Assembly: GCA_016215625.1 (NCBI GenBank)
Contig: JACRIW010000020.1
Location: 110,455 to 174,454, forward strand
DNA from: Candidatus Eiseniibacteriota bacterium
GTDB lineage: Bacteria; Eisenbacteria; RBG-16-71-46
Length of the DNA: 64,000 bases
Direction of reading: 5' to 3'
Part shown: piece by piece, positions 37,057-47,305 of the stretch
Layout: each line of letters begins with the position of its first letter
How positions within the stretch are numbered: the stretch's first letter is position 1
Made by a program: the position numbers and the translations under genes
The notes under the pieces: generated by a model
What the model was told of the DNA's origin: nothing
The model's database searches: none
Seen by the model: the letters and a program-made list of their open reading frames with translations, nothing else

Positions 37057-38466
37057 TCACCGGCTCAGGACGATGCTCCGCGACTGGCGTTCGTCGGAGG
37101 TGCGGACGACCGCGCGGTACACGCCGTTCGCCGCCTGCGTGCCGTCCGACTTCAGCCCGTCCCACACCAGCGAGTGCGATCCCGCCTGCATCGAGCCCTT
37201 GTGCAGCGTCACCACGCTGCGGCCGGCGATGTCGAAGATGCCGACCTCGACGTCGCCCGTCGCGGGCAGCGTGAACGACAGCCGCGTCGACTGGCGAGCC
37301 GGGTTCGGCGACGGCGCCGCGAACTCGAGCCGGGCCGACAGCGGCGACTGGTCGACGCCCACGATGTCGAGGCGGTGGAAGTTGGCGTCGTCCAGGAAGA
37401 ACGCGCCACCCTGCAGCGTCGGCGAGATGAAGAGCAGGTAGGCCTGCGCGCTCACCGTTCCCGGAGGAGCGACGGCCTGCGTCACGCGCTTCGTGTAGTG
37501 GCCGAGCGGCGTGGTCTTGTCGGCGACCAGCATGTCCTGCGAGCCGATCTCGAGGCCGCTGCTGTTGCGGAACACGATCCGGCCGAGCATGAAGTTGTCG
37601 TTCGTGCCGGTGATCGGGCTCTCCTGGCAGGTGTTGCGCACCCAGACCGAGAACTTCCAGGTCTGGCCGGCCGAAGCCGCGAGCGTCTGGTACATGCCGG
37701 ACGGCGAGTCGATCACGAACGTCGAGAACATCTTCGCGGCGCCGGTGGCGGTGTGCACCGTGAACGGCCGGGTGTCCGAGTAGACGTTGCCGAACGTGTT
37801 CCAGCCGGTCAGGGCCGACGTGAAACCGCCGTTGACGAGCGCGTTGGGCTCGACTTCGGTGGGCGAGGAACGCAGCTCGAGCTCGTCGATGAACACCGAG
37901 CCGGGATCGCAGCCGGGCTGCAGGTACAGGATCAGCGCTTCGACGCGCTTGGCGTTCGCCGGGCACACGGCCGACACGAAGAACGGGTTCCAGCGGTCCT
38001 TGACCGTGTTGCCGTCGCCGATCACCTGCTCGTCGCCGACGATCTCGTTACCGCCCGAAAGCGCGTCGAAGAAGACGAGCTTGGCGATGCAACGGTTCTT
38101 GCTGCACGTCGCGGTGCCGGGGATCGAGTCGGCGCTCGAGACGAACGAAGCGCCCGAGAACGAGTACGTCTGGCCGACGACCGGGGTCTTCGCCTGGCCG
38201 AAGCCGCCGACGTTGAAGACGGGCGCGTTCGGGCAACCGTTGAACCCACCGTAGATCTTCGCGGCGGCGACGCCGGAGCGGAAGATGTTGTCGGTGGCGG
38301 CGGTGGACATCTGCACTCCGGCGCCGAACGTGAAGTAGCCGGCGTAGGTGCCGCCGCCGTCGTCGAAGCCGGGGTTGGTGAGCAGGTTGACCGAGGCGTG
38401 AGCCAGGGTCGCGCCGGCGAGCATCAGGCCGGTGCAGAACAGGCCCGCCTTCAGGAGACGCTTCAC
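37057..38466 (-). CDS. Secreted protein with two CBM4/9-like domains and FlgD-like end
   Basis: 469 residues. Signal peptide (LLKAGLFCTGLMLAGATLAHA), two successive carbohydrate-binding-like sandwiches beginning NLLTNPGFDDGGG (about 25-200) and NALVNGGFTSALTGW (about 215-380), each with FIDELEL or FFLDDANF near the end, then the FlgD-Ig module (GIFDIAGRSVVTLHKG, SLVWDGLKSDG, GVYRAVV). No catalytic residues are visible. The GTG at 38466 is chosen because GAGGAG lies six bases upstream and the signal peptide starts there. The promoter region shares operator site 2 with the divergent ABC gene. Likely a surface glycan-binding protein of the beta-glucan locus. Confidence 0.75.
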   Translation of the reverse strand: MKRLLKAGLFCTGLMLAGATLAHASVNLLTNPGFDDGGGTYAGYFTFGAGVQMSTAATDNIFRSGVAAAKIYGGFNGCPNAPVFNVGGFGQAKTPVVGQTYSFSGASFVSSADSIPGTATCSKNRCIAKLVFFDALSGGNEIVGDEQVIGDGNTVKDRWNPFFVSAVCPANAKRVEALILYLQPGCDPGSVFIDELELRSSPTEVEPNALVNGGFTSALTGWNTFGNVYSDTRPFTVHTATGAAKMFSTFVIDSPSGMYQTLAASAGQTWKFSVWVRNTCQESPITGTNDNFMLGRIVFRNSSGLEIGSQDMLVADKTTPLGHYTKRVTQAVAPPGTVSAQAYLLFISPTLQGGAFFLDDANFHRLDIVGVDQSPLSARLEFAAPSPNPARQSTRLSFTLPATGDVEVGIFDIAGRSVVTLHKGSMQAGSHSLVWDGLKSDGTQAANGVYRAVVRTSDERQSRSIVLSR

Positions 38467-38676
38467 GGGTTTCTCCTCGGCGCTCGCTCGCGCGTGGCGG
38501 GCGGCGCTTTGTGTCCGAGGACTGGGCCGGTGCGGGAGCGTGAGGTCGAACCGGGTCCGCGAACGTTCGAACGAACTTCCAAGGCGTCGGGTACTGTCGC
38601 GACGTCGGTACTCGGAGGAGCTGCTTCGGCCGGTCGGAACCGGCTTCTGTCTTGACAGCCCTGTGGCAAGGCTACA

Positions 38677-38699
38677 CAATGTTCGCCAACCGAACAAAG
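38677..38699. promoter_or_regulatory. Palindromic operator, site 2 (predicted ROK regulator)
   Basis: CAATGTTCG-CCAAC-CGAACAAAG, extended outward by ACAC/GTGT. The right arm is the consensus; the left differs in two bases. It ends 26 bases before the ABC gene start at 38726, the same distance as site 1 from its gene, and lies in the shared divergent region with the gene starting at 38466. Confidence 0.65.
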
Positions 38700-38725
38700 T
38701 GTTTTTTTCGGTGCGGAGGAGAAAA

Positions 38726-39799
38726 GTGCTCACGGACCCGACGGCCCCATCTGCGCCCCTCCTGGAAGTGAGGGGGCTCCGCAAGACCTACGCGACCGGT
38801 GGACTCTTCACGGCCGGCCGCAAGGTCGTGGCCGCCGAGGACGTCGCCTTCCGGATCCATCGTGGCGAGGCGGTCGCGCTGGTCGGGGAATCGGGCAGCG
38901 GCACGAGCACGATCGCCCGGCTGCTCATGCGGCTCGAGCCCGCCGACGGCGGGCAGGCGCTCCTCGACGGGGTCGACGTGTTCGCGCGCGAGCCGCGCCG
39001 CGCCTCGCTCGGCTATCGCCGCCGGGTGCAGATGGTCTTCCAGGACCCCTTCGGCTCGCTCAATCCCGCGCACGACATCGCGCACCACCTCACGCGCCCG
39101 CTGATGCGGTTGCACGCGCTCAACCCGGCGCACGACGTGGCGCACCACCTCGAGCGCCCGGCCGCTCGACTGGCCGGTGCGCTGAGCCCGACGGCCGCGC
39201 GCGAGCGTGCGGTCGAGCTGCTGCGCACGGTGGGTCTCGAGCCGGCGGAAGAGTTCATGGACCGCCACCCGTACGAGCTCTCGGGCGGACAGCGCCAGCG
39301 CGTCGCGATCGCGCGCTCGCTCGCGGCGGATCCCGACCTGCTCGTGGCGGACGAGCCGACCTCCATGCTCGACGTCTCGATCCGCATGGGCATCCTGAAC
39401 CTGCTCGCGCAGCTCAAGCGCGACCGCGGGCTCGCGATCCTGCTCATCACCCACGATCTCGCCTCGGCGCGCTTCCTCGCCGAGCGCATCGTCGTGCTGT
39501 ACCGGGGCCGCGTGGTCGAGGACGGACCGAGCGACACCGTGGTGGAATCGCCGGCGCATCCGTACACGCGCGCGCTGCTCGCCTCCATCGCCGAAGGCGG
39601 CGGGGACGAAGCCACGCGCGCCGCCCGGGGCAAGGGCACGTCCACGGCGCCGTCCCCGACCGGCTGCCCCTTCGCCGACCGCTGTGCCGACGTGCACGGG
39701 CCCTGCCGAAGCAGCGACCCGGCGCCGCGCGAGCACGACGGCCGTCTCGTGCGCTGCCATCTGTATCCCGTGACCGAACCGGTGGGAGCGCGCGGGTGA
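38726..39799 (+). CDS. ABC transporter ATPase, DppF/OppF-like, with altered Walker A
   Basis: 357 residues, peripheral ATPase for oligopeptide/oligosaccharide-type importers. Signature LSGGQRQRVAIA, Walker B DLLVADEPTSMLD, H-loop LLITHDL and the C-terminal Cys-rich CPFADRC of the Opp/Dpp class are intact. The Walker A reads GESGSGTST: the essential Lys is Thr at residue 60 (codon ACG, 38903-38905). Residues 112-151 contain a 20-residue tandem duplication (LNPAHDIAHHL then LNPAHDVAHHL; DNA 39061-39180), which explains its extra length. The GTG at 38726 has GGAGGA five bases upstream. It begins the GH1 operon and is probably the partner of the intact ATPase at 44423. Confidence 0.85.
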   Translation: MLTDPTAPSAPLLEVRGLRKTYATGGLFTAGRKVVAAEDVAFRIHRGEAVALVGESGSGTSTIARLLMRLEPADGGQALLDGVDVFAREPRRASLGYRRRVQMVFQDPFGSLNPAHDIAHHLTRPLMRLHALNPAHDVAHHLERPAARLAGALSPTAARERAVELLRTVGLEPAEEFMDRHPYELSGGQRQRVAIARSLAADPDLLVADEPTSMLDVSIRMGILNLLAQLKRDRGLAILLITHDLASARFLAERIVVLYRGRVVEDGPSDTVVESPAHPYTRALLASIAEGGGDEATRAARGKGTSTAPSPTGCPFADRCADVHGPCRSSDPAPREHDGRLVRCHLYPVTEPVGARG

Positions 39800-41172
39800 T
39801 CGGACCTTCGTTCCCGGCGGGCTTCCGCTTCGGTGTCGCCACCTCGGCGCAGCAGATCGAGGGCGCGGCCCGCGAGGACGGACGCGGCGAGTCCGTGTGG
39901 GACCACTGCGCCGCGAAGCCCGGATTCGTGAAGGACCGCTCGGACGCCTCGCGCGCGTGCGACCACTACCACCGCTGGCGTGACGACATCGCGCTCATGC
40001 GCGAACTCGGCATCTCGGCCTACCGCTTCTCGACGGGCTGGTCGCGTGTGCTGCCCACGGGGGAGGGCGCCCCGAACGAGGCCGGGCTCGCGTTCTACGA
40101 CCGGCTGGTGGACGGCCTGCTCGAGGCCGGCATCACGCCGTTCCTGACGCTCGATCACTGGGACCTGCCGCAGGCGCTCGACGAGAAGGGCGGCTGGGGC
40201 TCGCGCGCCACGGTCGACGCGTTCGTCGCCTACGCCGACGTGGTCTCGCGCCGGCTGGGCGATCGCGTGAAGCACTGGATCACGCACAACGAACCCTGGT
40301 GCGTCGCCACGCTCGGGCACGAACTGGGCGCGCACGCGCCCGGACGGCGCGATCCGGCCGAGGCGCTGCGCGTCGCGCACCACCTGCTGCTCTCGCACGG
40401 CCGCGCCGTGCCGGTGCTGCGCGCGAACTCCGCGGGCTGCGAGGCCGGCCTGACGACCATGGTCACGCACGTCGAGCCCGCCTCGACGAGCGCCGAGGAT
40501 CGCGACGCCGCGCGCCGTCTCGACGGCTCGTTCAACCGCTGGTTCCTCGACCCGCTCCACCGCGGCGCGTATCCCGCCGACGCGGTCGCGGACCGCGTGC
40601 GCCGCGGGCACCTCGCTTCGGCCGAGATACCGTTCGTGCACGACGGGGACCTGCGGACGATCGCCGTGCCGGCCGACTTCCTCGGCATCAACTACTACAG
40701 CCGTGCGGTCGTGAAGGCCGGCCCGGACGGCGAGCCCGTCGGCGTGCCGCAGGCGCCGCCCGAGCAGCTCACCGAGATGGGCTGGGAAGTGTGGCCGCAG
40801 GGTTTCTTCGACGTGCTCACGCGCCTCACGCGCGACTACGCGCCGAAGCAGATCCACGTGACCGAGAACGGCGCCGCGTTCGCGGATCCGCCCGCGTCGG
40901 ACGGCGTCGTCGCCGACCCTCGCCGCGTGGACTACCTGCGCACGCACCTGCTCGCGGCGCAGCGCGCGATCGAGGCGGGGGTTCCGCTCGCCGGTTACTT
41001 CGCGTGGTCGTTGATGGACAACTGGGAGTGGGCCGAGGGCTACACGAAGCGCTTCGGCCTCTATGCAGTGGATTTCGAGTCGCAGCAACGCACGGCGAAG
41101 CACAGTGCGCGTTTCTACCGCGACGTGGTGGCCGCGCACGCGGTGCCCACCGTCGTGCCGCAATATTCCTGA
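39796..41172 (+). CDS. bgl: GH1 family beta-glucosidase
   Basis: 458 residues, the usual GH1 length, cytoplasmic (no signal peptide). The N-terminal FRFGVATSAQQIEGA, the acid/base Glu in THNEPW (about 167), LGINYYSR, the nucleophile Glu in HVTENGAAF (about 357) and the substrate-binding SLMDNWEWAEGY are all present. It hydrolyses terminal beta-glucosyl residues from oligosaccharides. The GTG start at 39796 overlaps the ABC ATPase stop (GTGA). With the importer it would complete intracellular breakdown of beta-glucan oligosaccharides to glucose. Confidence 0.93.
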   Translation: MIGPSFPAGFRFGVATSAQQIEGAAREDGRGESVWDHCAAKPGFVKDRSDASRACDHYHRWRDDIALMRELGISAYRFSTGWSRVLPTGEGAPNEAGLAFYDRLVDGLLEAGITPFLTLDHWDLPQALDEKGGWGSRATVDAFVAYADVVSRRLGDRVKHWITHNEPWCVATLGHELGAHAPGRRDPAEALRVAHHLLLSHGRAVPVLRANSAGCEAGLTTMVTHVEPASTSAEDRDAARRLDGSFNRWFLDPLHRGAYPADAVADRVRRGHLASAEIPFVHDGDLRTIAVPADFLGINYYSRAVVKAGPDGEPVGVPQAPPEQLTEMGWEVWPQGFFDVLTRLTRDYAPKQIHVTENGAAFADPPASDGVVADPRRVDYLRTHLLAAQRAIEAGVPLAGYFAWSLMDNWEWAEGYTKRFGLYAVDFESQQRTAKHSARFYRDVVAAHAVPTVVPQYS

Positions 41173-41182
41173 GGAGGTTTCC

Positions 41183-44100
41183 GTGAACCCGATCCGCCGT
41201 GCCGTCACCGGCGCACGCCGCCTGCGCACGATCCTGCCGGCCGCGCTCGTCCTGTTCGCCGCTTCCGCACTGCCGCGCACCGCTTCGGCGGACGCCGCGC
41301 CGTCGTCTCCGGCTCCCGCGAGCATCCGCGTCGTGAACGACGCCGGCGGGTCGCGGCTCCAGGTGGACGGCCGCGACTTCATGATGAAGGGCATGAACTG
41401 GGACTACATCCCGATCGGCCAGAACTACGCCTTCGACCTGTTCAGCCAGCCCGACGACGTGATCACGGCGGCGCTCGACCGCGAGATGGGGCTGCTGAAG
41501 GGCATGGGCGTGAACTCGATCCGGCAGTACACGGGCATCCCGCCGAAGTGGGTGCAGTACATCTACGAGCGCTACGGCATCTGGACGGTGCTCAACCACC
41601 CCTGCGGCCGCTACGGCTTCACGCTGAACGGCGTGTGGCACCCCGCGACGGACTACTCCGATCCGGCCATGTGCGCCGCGATCAAGGCCGACGTGGCCGC
41701 GAACGTCGCGCGCTACAAGGGCACGCCCGGCGTGCTCATGTGGCTGCTCGGCAACGAGAACAACTACGGCCTCACGTGGGCGTCGTTCGAGATCGAGGCG
41801 CTGCCCAAGGGCGAGCGTGACGCCGCCCGCGCGCGCAAGCTCTACTCGCTCTTCGGCGAGATCATCGGCGAGACGCATGCCGGCGCGCCCGGCATCCCGG
41901 TCGCGATCGCGAACGGCGACCTGCAGTATCTCGACATCATCGCCGAGGAGTGCAAGGGCCTCGACGTGATGGGCACGAACGTCTACCGCGGCATCTCGGT
42001 CGGCGACATGTACCAGCGCGTGAAGGACAAGCTGGGCGTGCCGCTCTTCTTCAGCGAGTTCGGCTGCGACGCCTTCAACGCGCGCACGAACCGCGAGGAC
42101 CAGGCGATGCAGGCGCGGTTCCTGATCGGCCAGTGGCGCGAGATCTACGAGCAGAGCGCCGGCCAGGGCGGCGTCGGGAACGCGATCGGCGGCATGGTGT
42201 TCCAGTGGAGCGACGGCTGGTGGAAGTACGGCCAGGACAGCCGCCTCGACGTGCACGACACGCACGCGTCGTGGCCGGACGGTGGCTTCACCGAGGACTT
42301 CCAGCAGGGCGAGAACAACATGAACGAGGAGTGGTGGGGCATCTGTGCGAAGGGCCCCGCCGACTCCCGCGGCCTGTACGAGCTGTTCCCGCGCGCCGCG
42401 TACTACGCGCTGCAGAAGGTGTTCGCGTTCGACCCTTACGCCGGGAACGCCGACCGGGCCGCCATCGCCGCGCACTTCGCGCCGATCGACGCCGTGTCCT
42501 CCGAACTCGCGGCCCGGGGCAACACCGCCGCGCTGCGCGCGACCGCGAGCGAGCGCGTGCGCGTGAGCAACATGCGCATGCAGATCGAGACGATCAGCAC
42601 CGGCGGCGAGCACGTCACGACGCCGCTCGCGTCCGCGCCGTCGGCCGGCTATCCGTCGTTCCGCGGGTTCGACAAACTGCACGAGTTCTGGGCCGACATC
42701 GAGGCGCACCCGTCGGACCAGGTCACGGGCACCGTGTCGTTCAACGTGCTCGGCAACGTGCCGGTCAACCCGATCAACGAGATCTTCTACGAGAACCGCG
42801 GCCGCCAGAAGTACGGCATCACGGGTATCGAGCGGCTCAAGGTGCATCACGCGAGCATGTCGTGGGAGGACCGCTACTTCCTGCTCGACGGCTTCTACCG
42901 CTCCGGCCACTACCACTGGGGCTACGAAGGCGACTTCTTCGGGCTGTACCAGGAAGCGAACTACGGCACGAACACGGACGTGTACAACGCGGACGCGCCG
43001 ATCGGGTTCGAGATGACGGGCAAGCGCCAGTTCGAGGGCCTGAAGATGGCGTTCGGCCAGGAACTCTGGTGGGGCGCGAATCCCTCGGTCATGTTCAAGT
43101 ACCGCCGCGCGGTGAAGCGCGTGACGGCGACGGCCGTGTACCAGGAGGACGTCGCCTCGCAGTCGTCGTTCGCGAGCTCGTCGGTCGTGCCGACCGTGTC
43201 CACGCGCAAGGCGACGCTGTCGCTCGAGCACACGCGCGGCACGCTCGGCTTCCAGGTCGGCGGCATCTGGTCGAACAGCAACAAGGCGGGACTGCCCTTC
43301 CAGTTCGTCGAAGGCTCGCCCGGGAGCTACGTCGTGAAGCAGGACGTCATCTTCGATTCCGACGCGTTCGGCGCGAAGGCGAAGGTCACGTGGCAGCACG
43401 GACGGCTCCTCTGGTACGGCCAGACCGCGCGCATGGGCCTCGTCGCCGACGGCGGCCCGACGGCGGTGCAGACGTACACCGGCTGGTCGCTCAAGGACGT
43501 GGGCACCGGCAACCAGACGAACGTGATCAGCGGCTTCACGTACTCGCACGGCAATCTCCAGATCGGACCGAACTTCCTCTGGCAGAAGCCGATCATCGGT
43601 CCCGTGCCGGCGGACGCGCCGTCGCCGGGGCACCTGCGCGACGTAATCAACGATCCGTTCGCCGTGCGTGCGAACCGCGAGATGACGGGCGCCGAGCTCA
43701 TGCTGTGCTGGGACCCGACGCCCGCGACGTGGCTGTGGCAGTGGGACAACGACATCCGCGAAGACGCGAAGCTGGCGGCGAGCGCGGACTTCGTCTACCG
43801 CCACATGCCCACGGCAACCGACGCCGCGATCGGCGTGCTCGGCGACGGCGTGACGCGCTTCGCGTTCCCGCGCTCGACGCCGCCGCGCGACCTCTGGGAG
43901 CTGCGCCTGCGTGCGGTTTCGCGCCTCTCGGCGAGCCGGCGCATGATCGTGACCGCGTTCGTGGGTGACGCCGAGCCGAACGGCGACAGCCAGCGGCTGA
44001 TTCACCGCTACGGCGCCGACGCGCGCCTGGGCTGGGGCTCGATGGCGTACGCGGCGTCGGTGCACGTGAACGACTGGGGTCCGTACGACTACCACCGCGA

Positions 44101-44308
44101 CTTCAACCTCACCTTCCCGAGGCAGCTCATGGGCGACGTCTCGCGGACGCTGGGACCGGTGAAGTGGTTCTCGCAGCCGCAGACGAGCGTGGGCGTGCGG
44201 GGTATCTGGCGCTCGCTGGACGAGTACAGCCCGCGTTACGCCCCGGACGCCTCGGGCGACAAGGGCAGCGAGTGGGAAGTGCGGAGCTACCTGCAGCTGA
44301 CGCTGTAG
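41183..44308 (+). CDS. Glycosidase TIM barrel fused to an outer-membrane beta-barrel-like domain
   Basis: 1041 residues. Signal peptide (TILPAALVLFAASALPRTASA). Residues 40-420 form a GH2/GH5-like TIM barrel: VDGRDFMMKGMNWDYIP, the acid/base Glu in LLGNENNYGL (about 192) and the nucleophile Glu in FFSEFGCDAF (about 293). From about 480 to the end the chain is a series of short aromatic-rich amphipathic strands (ERYFLLDGFYRSGHYHW-like, YGQTARMGLV, WLWQWDNDI) ending EWEVRSYLQLTL, as in outer-membrane barrels. The GTG follows GAGGAGG that overlaps the GH1 stop. The enzyme would be tethered at, or threaded through, the outer membrane. Specificity is inferred to be beta-glucan from the locus. Confidence 0.72.
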   Translation: MNPIRRAVTGARRLRTILPAALVLFAASALPRTASADAAPSSPAPASIRVVNDAGGSRLQVDGRDFMMKGMNWDYIPIGQNYAFDLFSQPDDVITAALDREMGLLKGMGVNSIRQYTGIPPKWVQYIYERYGIWTVLNHPCGRYGFTLNGVWHPATDYSDPAMCAAIKADVAANVARYKGTPGVLMWLLGNENNYGLTWASFEIEALPKGERDAARARKLYSLFGEIIGETHAGAPGIPVAIANGDLQYLDIIAEECKGLDVMGTNVYRGISVGDMYQRVKDKLGVPLFFSEFGCDAFNARTNREDQAMQARFLIGQWREIYEQSAGQGGVGNAIGGMVFQWSDGWWKYGQDSRLDVHDTHASWPDGGFTEDFQQGENNMNEEWWGICAKGPADSRGLYELFPRAAYYALQKVFAFDPYAGNADRAAIAAHFAPIDAVSSELAARGNTAALRATASERVRVSNMRMQIETISTGGEHVTTPLASAPSAGYPSFRGFDKLHEFWADIEAHPSDQVTGTVSFNVLGNVPVNPINEIFYENRGRQKYGITGIERLKVHHASMSWEDRYFLLDGFYRSGHYHWGYEGDFFGLYQEANYGTNTDVYNADAPIGFEMTGKRQFEGLKMAFGQELWWGANPSVMFKYRRAVKRVTATAVYQEDVASQSSFASSSVVPTVSTRKATLSLEHTRGTLGFQVGGIWSNSNKAGLPFQFVEGSPGSYVVKQDVIFDSDAFGAKAKVTWQHGRLLWYGQTARMGLVADGGPTAVQTYTGWSLKDVGTGNQTNVISGFTYSHGNLQIGPNFLWQKPIIGPVPADAPSPGHLRDVINDPFAVRANREMTGAELMLCWDPTPATWLWQWDNDIREDAKLAASADFVYRHMPTATDAAIGVLGDGVTRFAFPRSTPPRDLWELRLRAVSRLSASRRMIVTAFVGDAEPNGDSQRLIHRYGADARLGWGSMAYAASVHVNDWGPYDYHRDFNLTFPRQLMGDVSRTLGPVKWFSQPQTSVGVRGIWRSLDEYSPRYAPDASGDKGSEWEVRSYLQLTL

Positions 44309-44329
44309 CCCCCGCACGGCGAAACGAAG

Positions 44330-44359
44330 GCGGCGCGGCTCCTCACGGGGCCGCGCCGC
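44330..44359. terminator. Bidirectional terminator
   Basis: Thirteen-bp stem GCGGCGCGGCTCC / GGGGCCGCGCCGC (one G-T pair) with a TCAC loop, followed by TGTGTTG. It separates the plus-strand GH operon from the convergent minus-strand ABC operon. Confidence 0.8.
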
Positions 44360-44422
44360 TGTGTTGGGATCGCTTCGGCACGCAGGGGCCGGATCGCCTC
44401 GGCGCCGAGCGGCCGGAGGCCG

Positions 44423-45374
<952 letters not shown>

Positions 45375-45382
<8 letters not shown>

Positions 45383-46316
45383 GTTCCCTCACCACGGGAG
45401 TCGAGCGCCCGGGCAGCTGCCCGCGGCGAATGAGGTGCACGCGCCAGAACCGCTCGAGCTGCAGGCGCGGGTTCGTGATCTCGTCGAAGCCCGAGTTGAG
45501 CAGCGTGAGCGCGAAGCCCACGAGCGCGACGCAGAGACCGGCGGGGACGAACGTCCACCACGAGCCCGTGAGCAGGGCCGAGTCGTTCTGCGCCCAGTAC
45601 AGCATCGTGCCCCACGTGACGCGCGAGACGTCGCCGAGGCCGAGGAACTCGAGGCCGACCTGCGCGCCGATCGCGTACACGGTGCTGCCGATCACCTGCG
45701 CGACGAGCACGCTCATCATGTTGGGCAGGATCTCGGCCATGAGGATGCGGAAGTCCGACTCGCCGGCCACGATCGCCGCGGCGACGAAGTCGCGGCGCCG
45801 CAGCGCGAGCGCCTGCGAGCGCAGCACGCGCGCGTTCCACGCCCAGCCGGTCACGACGAGCACGAGCCCGACCGTGAACGGCCCGCTCGGCAGGTAGGCC
45901 GCGATCACGATCGCGAGCGGCATGCCGGGCAGCACGAGGAACACGTTCGAGAACACCGACAGCGCTCCGTCCACGCGGCCGCCGAAGTAGCCCGCGGTCA
46001 CGCCCACGAGCGCGCCGATGAGCACGACGAGCAGGCCGACGATGAAGCCGAGCGCGAGCGAGACGCGCGTGCCGACGATGAGCTGCGTGAGCACGTCCTG
46101 GCCCTGTCCGTTCGTGCCGAGCCAGTGCGCGGCCGACGGAGCCTGCAGCGGGATGCCGACGAGCGCCGTCGGGTCGCCCGCGACCCACGGGCCGACGACC
46201 GCCACGAGCGCGAAGAGCCCGAGCAGCGACGCGCCGGCGAGCGCCTTGCGGTCGCGCCGGATGGCGAGCGCCCAGGCGGCGAGCCCGTTGCCGCGTGCGA
46301 AGTCGGGCGCGCTCAC
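45375..46316 (-). CDS. ABC transporter permease, DppC-like
   Basis: 313 residues, inner-membrane permease of the DppC/OppC type with an N-terminal helix (ASLLGLFALVAVVGPWVAG), the motif HWLGTNGQGQDVLTQLIVGTR typical of the class, and about five further helices. The EAA loop is RRRDFVAAAIVAGESDFRI with ILPN following. The GTG start overlaps the upstream permease stop (GTGA at 46313-46316). It forms the channel with the DppB-like partner. Confidence 0.92.
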
Positions 46317-47305
46317 GAGGCCGAGTCCCGGGTGCGTGCGTCGAGCCAGAGGTAGACGAGGTCCACCACCCAGTTCGCGCCGAGCACCGCCAGCGTGATG
46401 ACGAGGAAGATGCCCTGCATGAGCGGATAGTCCTGGTTGCGGACGGCCTGCACGAGCAGGTAGCCCTGACCCGGATAGCTGAACACGATCTCGGTGAGCA
46501 GCGAGCCGCCGAGCACGAAGCCGAGCGCCATGCCGAAGCTCGTGACGCTGGGCAGCAGCGCGTTGCGCGCCGCGTAGCGCAGCACGACGCGCGCGGGCGA
46601 GAGCCCCTTGGCGCGCGCGAGGTTCACGTAGTCCGAGCCGAGGACGCTGATCATCGTGTTGCGCATGGACAGCAGCCAGCCGCCGAGCGTGGCGAGCACG
46701 ATCGTGAACATCGGCAGCGCGGCGTGGCGCAGCACGTCGACCGCGAACGCGAGCGTCCAGCCGGGCACCGAGTCGTCGGCGTACGCGTGGCCGAGCGGGA
46801 ACCAGCCGAGCTGGAAGCCGAACAGGTAGAGCGCCGCCATCGCGAGCCAGAAGTACGGGAGCGCGCCCGCGAACACGAGCGCCGAGGGCAGCCACGTGTC
46901 CACCCAGCCACGTCGCCACCACGCGGCGGCGACGCCGAGCAGCGAGCCGATCACGAAGCTGAGCACGACGGCCGAGCCGGCGAGGAACAGCGTCCAGCCG
47001 AGCGCGGTGCCGATCACCTGCGACACCGGCGCGGGGAAGTAGGCGATGGACACGCCCATCTCGCCGCGCAGCACGTGCGAGAGGTAGGTGAGGTACTGGC
47101 TCCAGAGCGGACCTTCGGTGAGGCCGAACGTCGCGCGCAGCGCGTCGATCGCCTCGGGCGCGAGCTTGCCCTTGAAGCGCGCGAACAGCGCGGTCGCGGG
47201 ATCGCCGGGCATGAGGCGGGGCAGGAAGAAGTTGATCGTCACCGCGGCCCACGCCGCCACGAGATAGAAGCCGAGCCGCTTGAGCAGGTAGCGCACGGGC
47301 GTCAC
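46313..47305 (-). CDS. ABC transporter permease, DppB-like
   Basis: 330 residues, six predicted helices. The N-terminus YLLKRLGFYLVAAWAAVTINFFLPRLMPGDP is represented by the typical LPRLMPGDPATAL block, and the EAA loop is SDYVNLARAKGLSP followed by VVLRYAARNALLP. The start is GTG at 47305, forming GTGA with the stop of the binding-protein gene; a second GTG at 47296 is an alternative. Part of the importer of the beta-glucan locus. Confidence 0.9.
   Translation of the reverse strand: MTPVRYLLKRLGFYLVAAWAAVTINFFLPRLMPGDPATALFARFKGKLAPEAIDALRATFGLTEGPLWSQYLTYLSHVLRGEMGVSIAYFPAPVSQVIGTALGWTLFLAGSAVVLSFVIGSLLGVAAAWWRRGWVDTWLPSALVFAGALPYFWLAMAALYLFGFQLGWFPLGHAYADDSVPGWTLAFAVDVLRHAALPMFTIVLATLGGWLLSMRNTMISVLGSDYVNLARAKGLSPARVVLRYAARNALLPSVTSFGMALGFVLGGSLLTEIVFSYPGQGYLLVQAVRNQDYPLMQGIFLVITLAVLGANWVVDLVYLWLDARTRDSAS

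Noticed and set aside
39796..41172. GH1 enzyme as a 6-phospho-beta-glucosidase
   Set aside because: No PTS genes are present, and the locus has an ABC importer delivering unphosphorylated sugars; the plain beta-glucosidase reading is simpler.
40826..44317. 1163-codon open frame on the minus strand
   Set aside because: Antisense to GH1 and the glycosidase-barrel fusion, both of which have catalytic motifs; no ribosome site or domain in the antisense frame.
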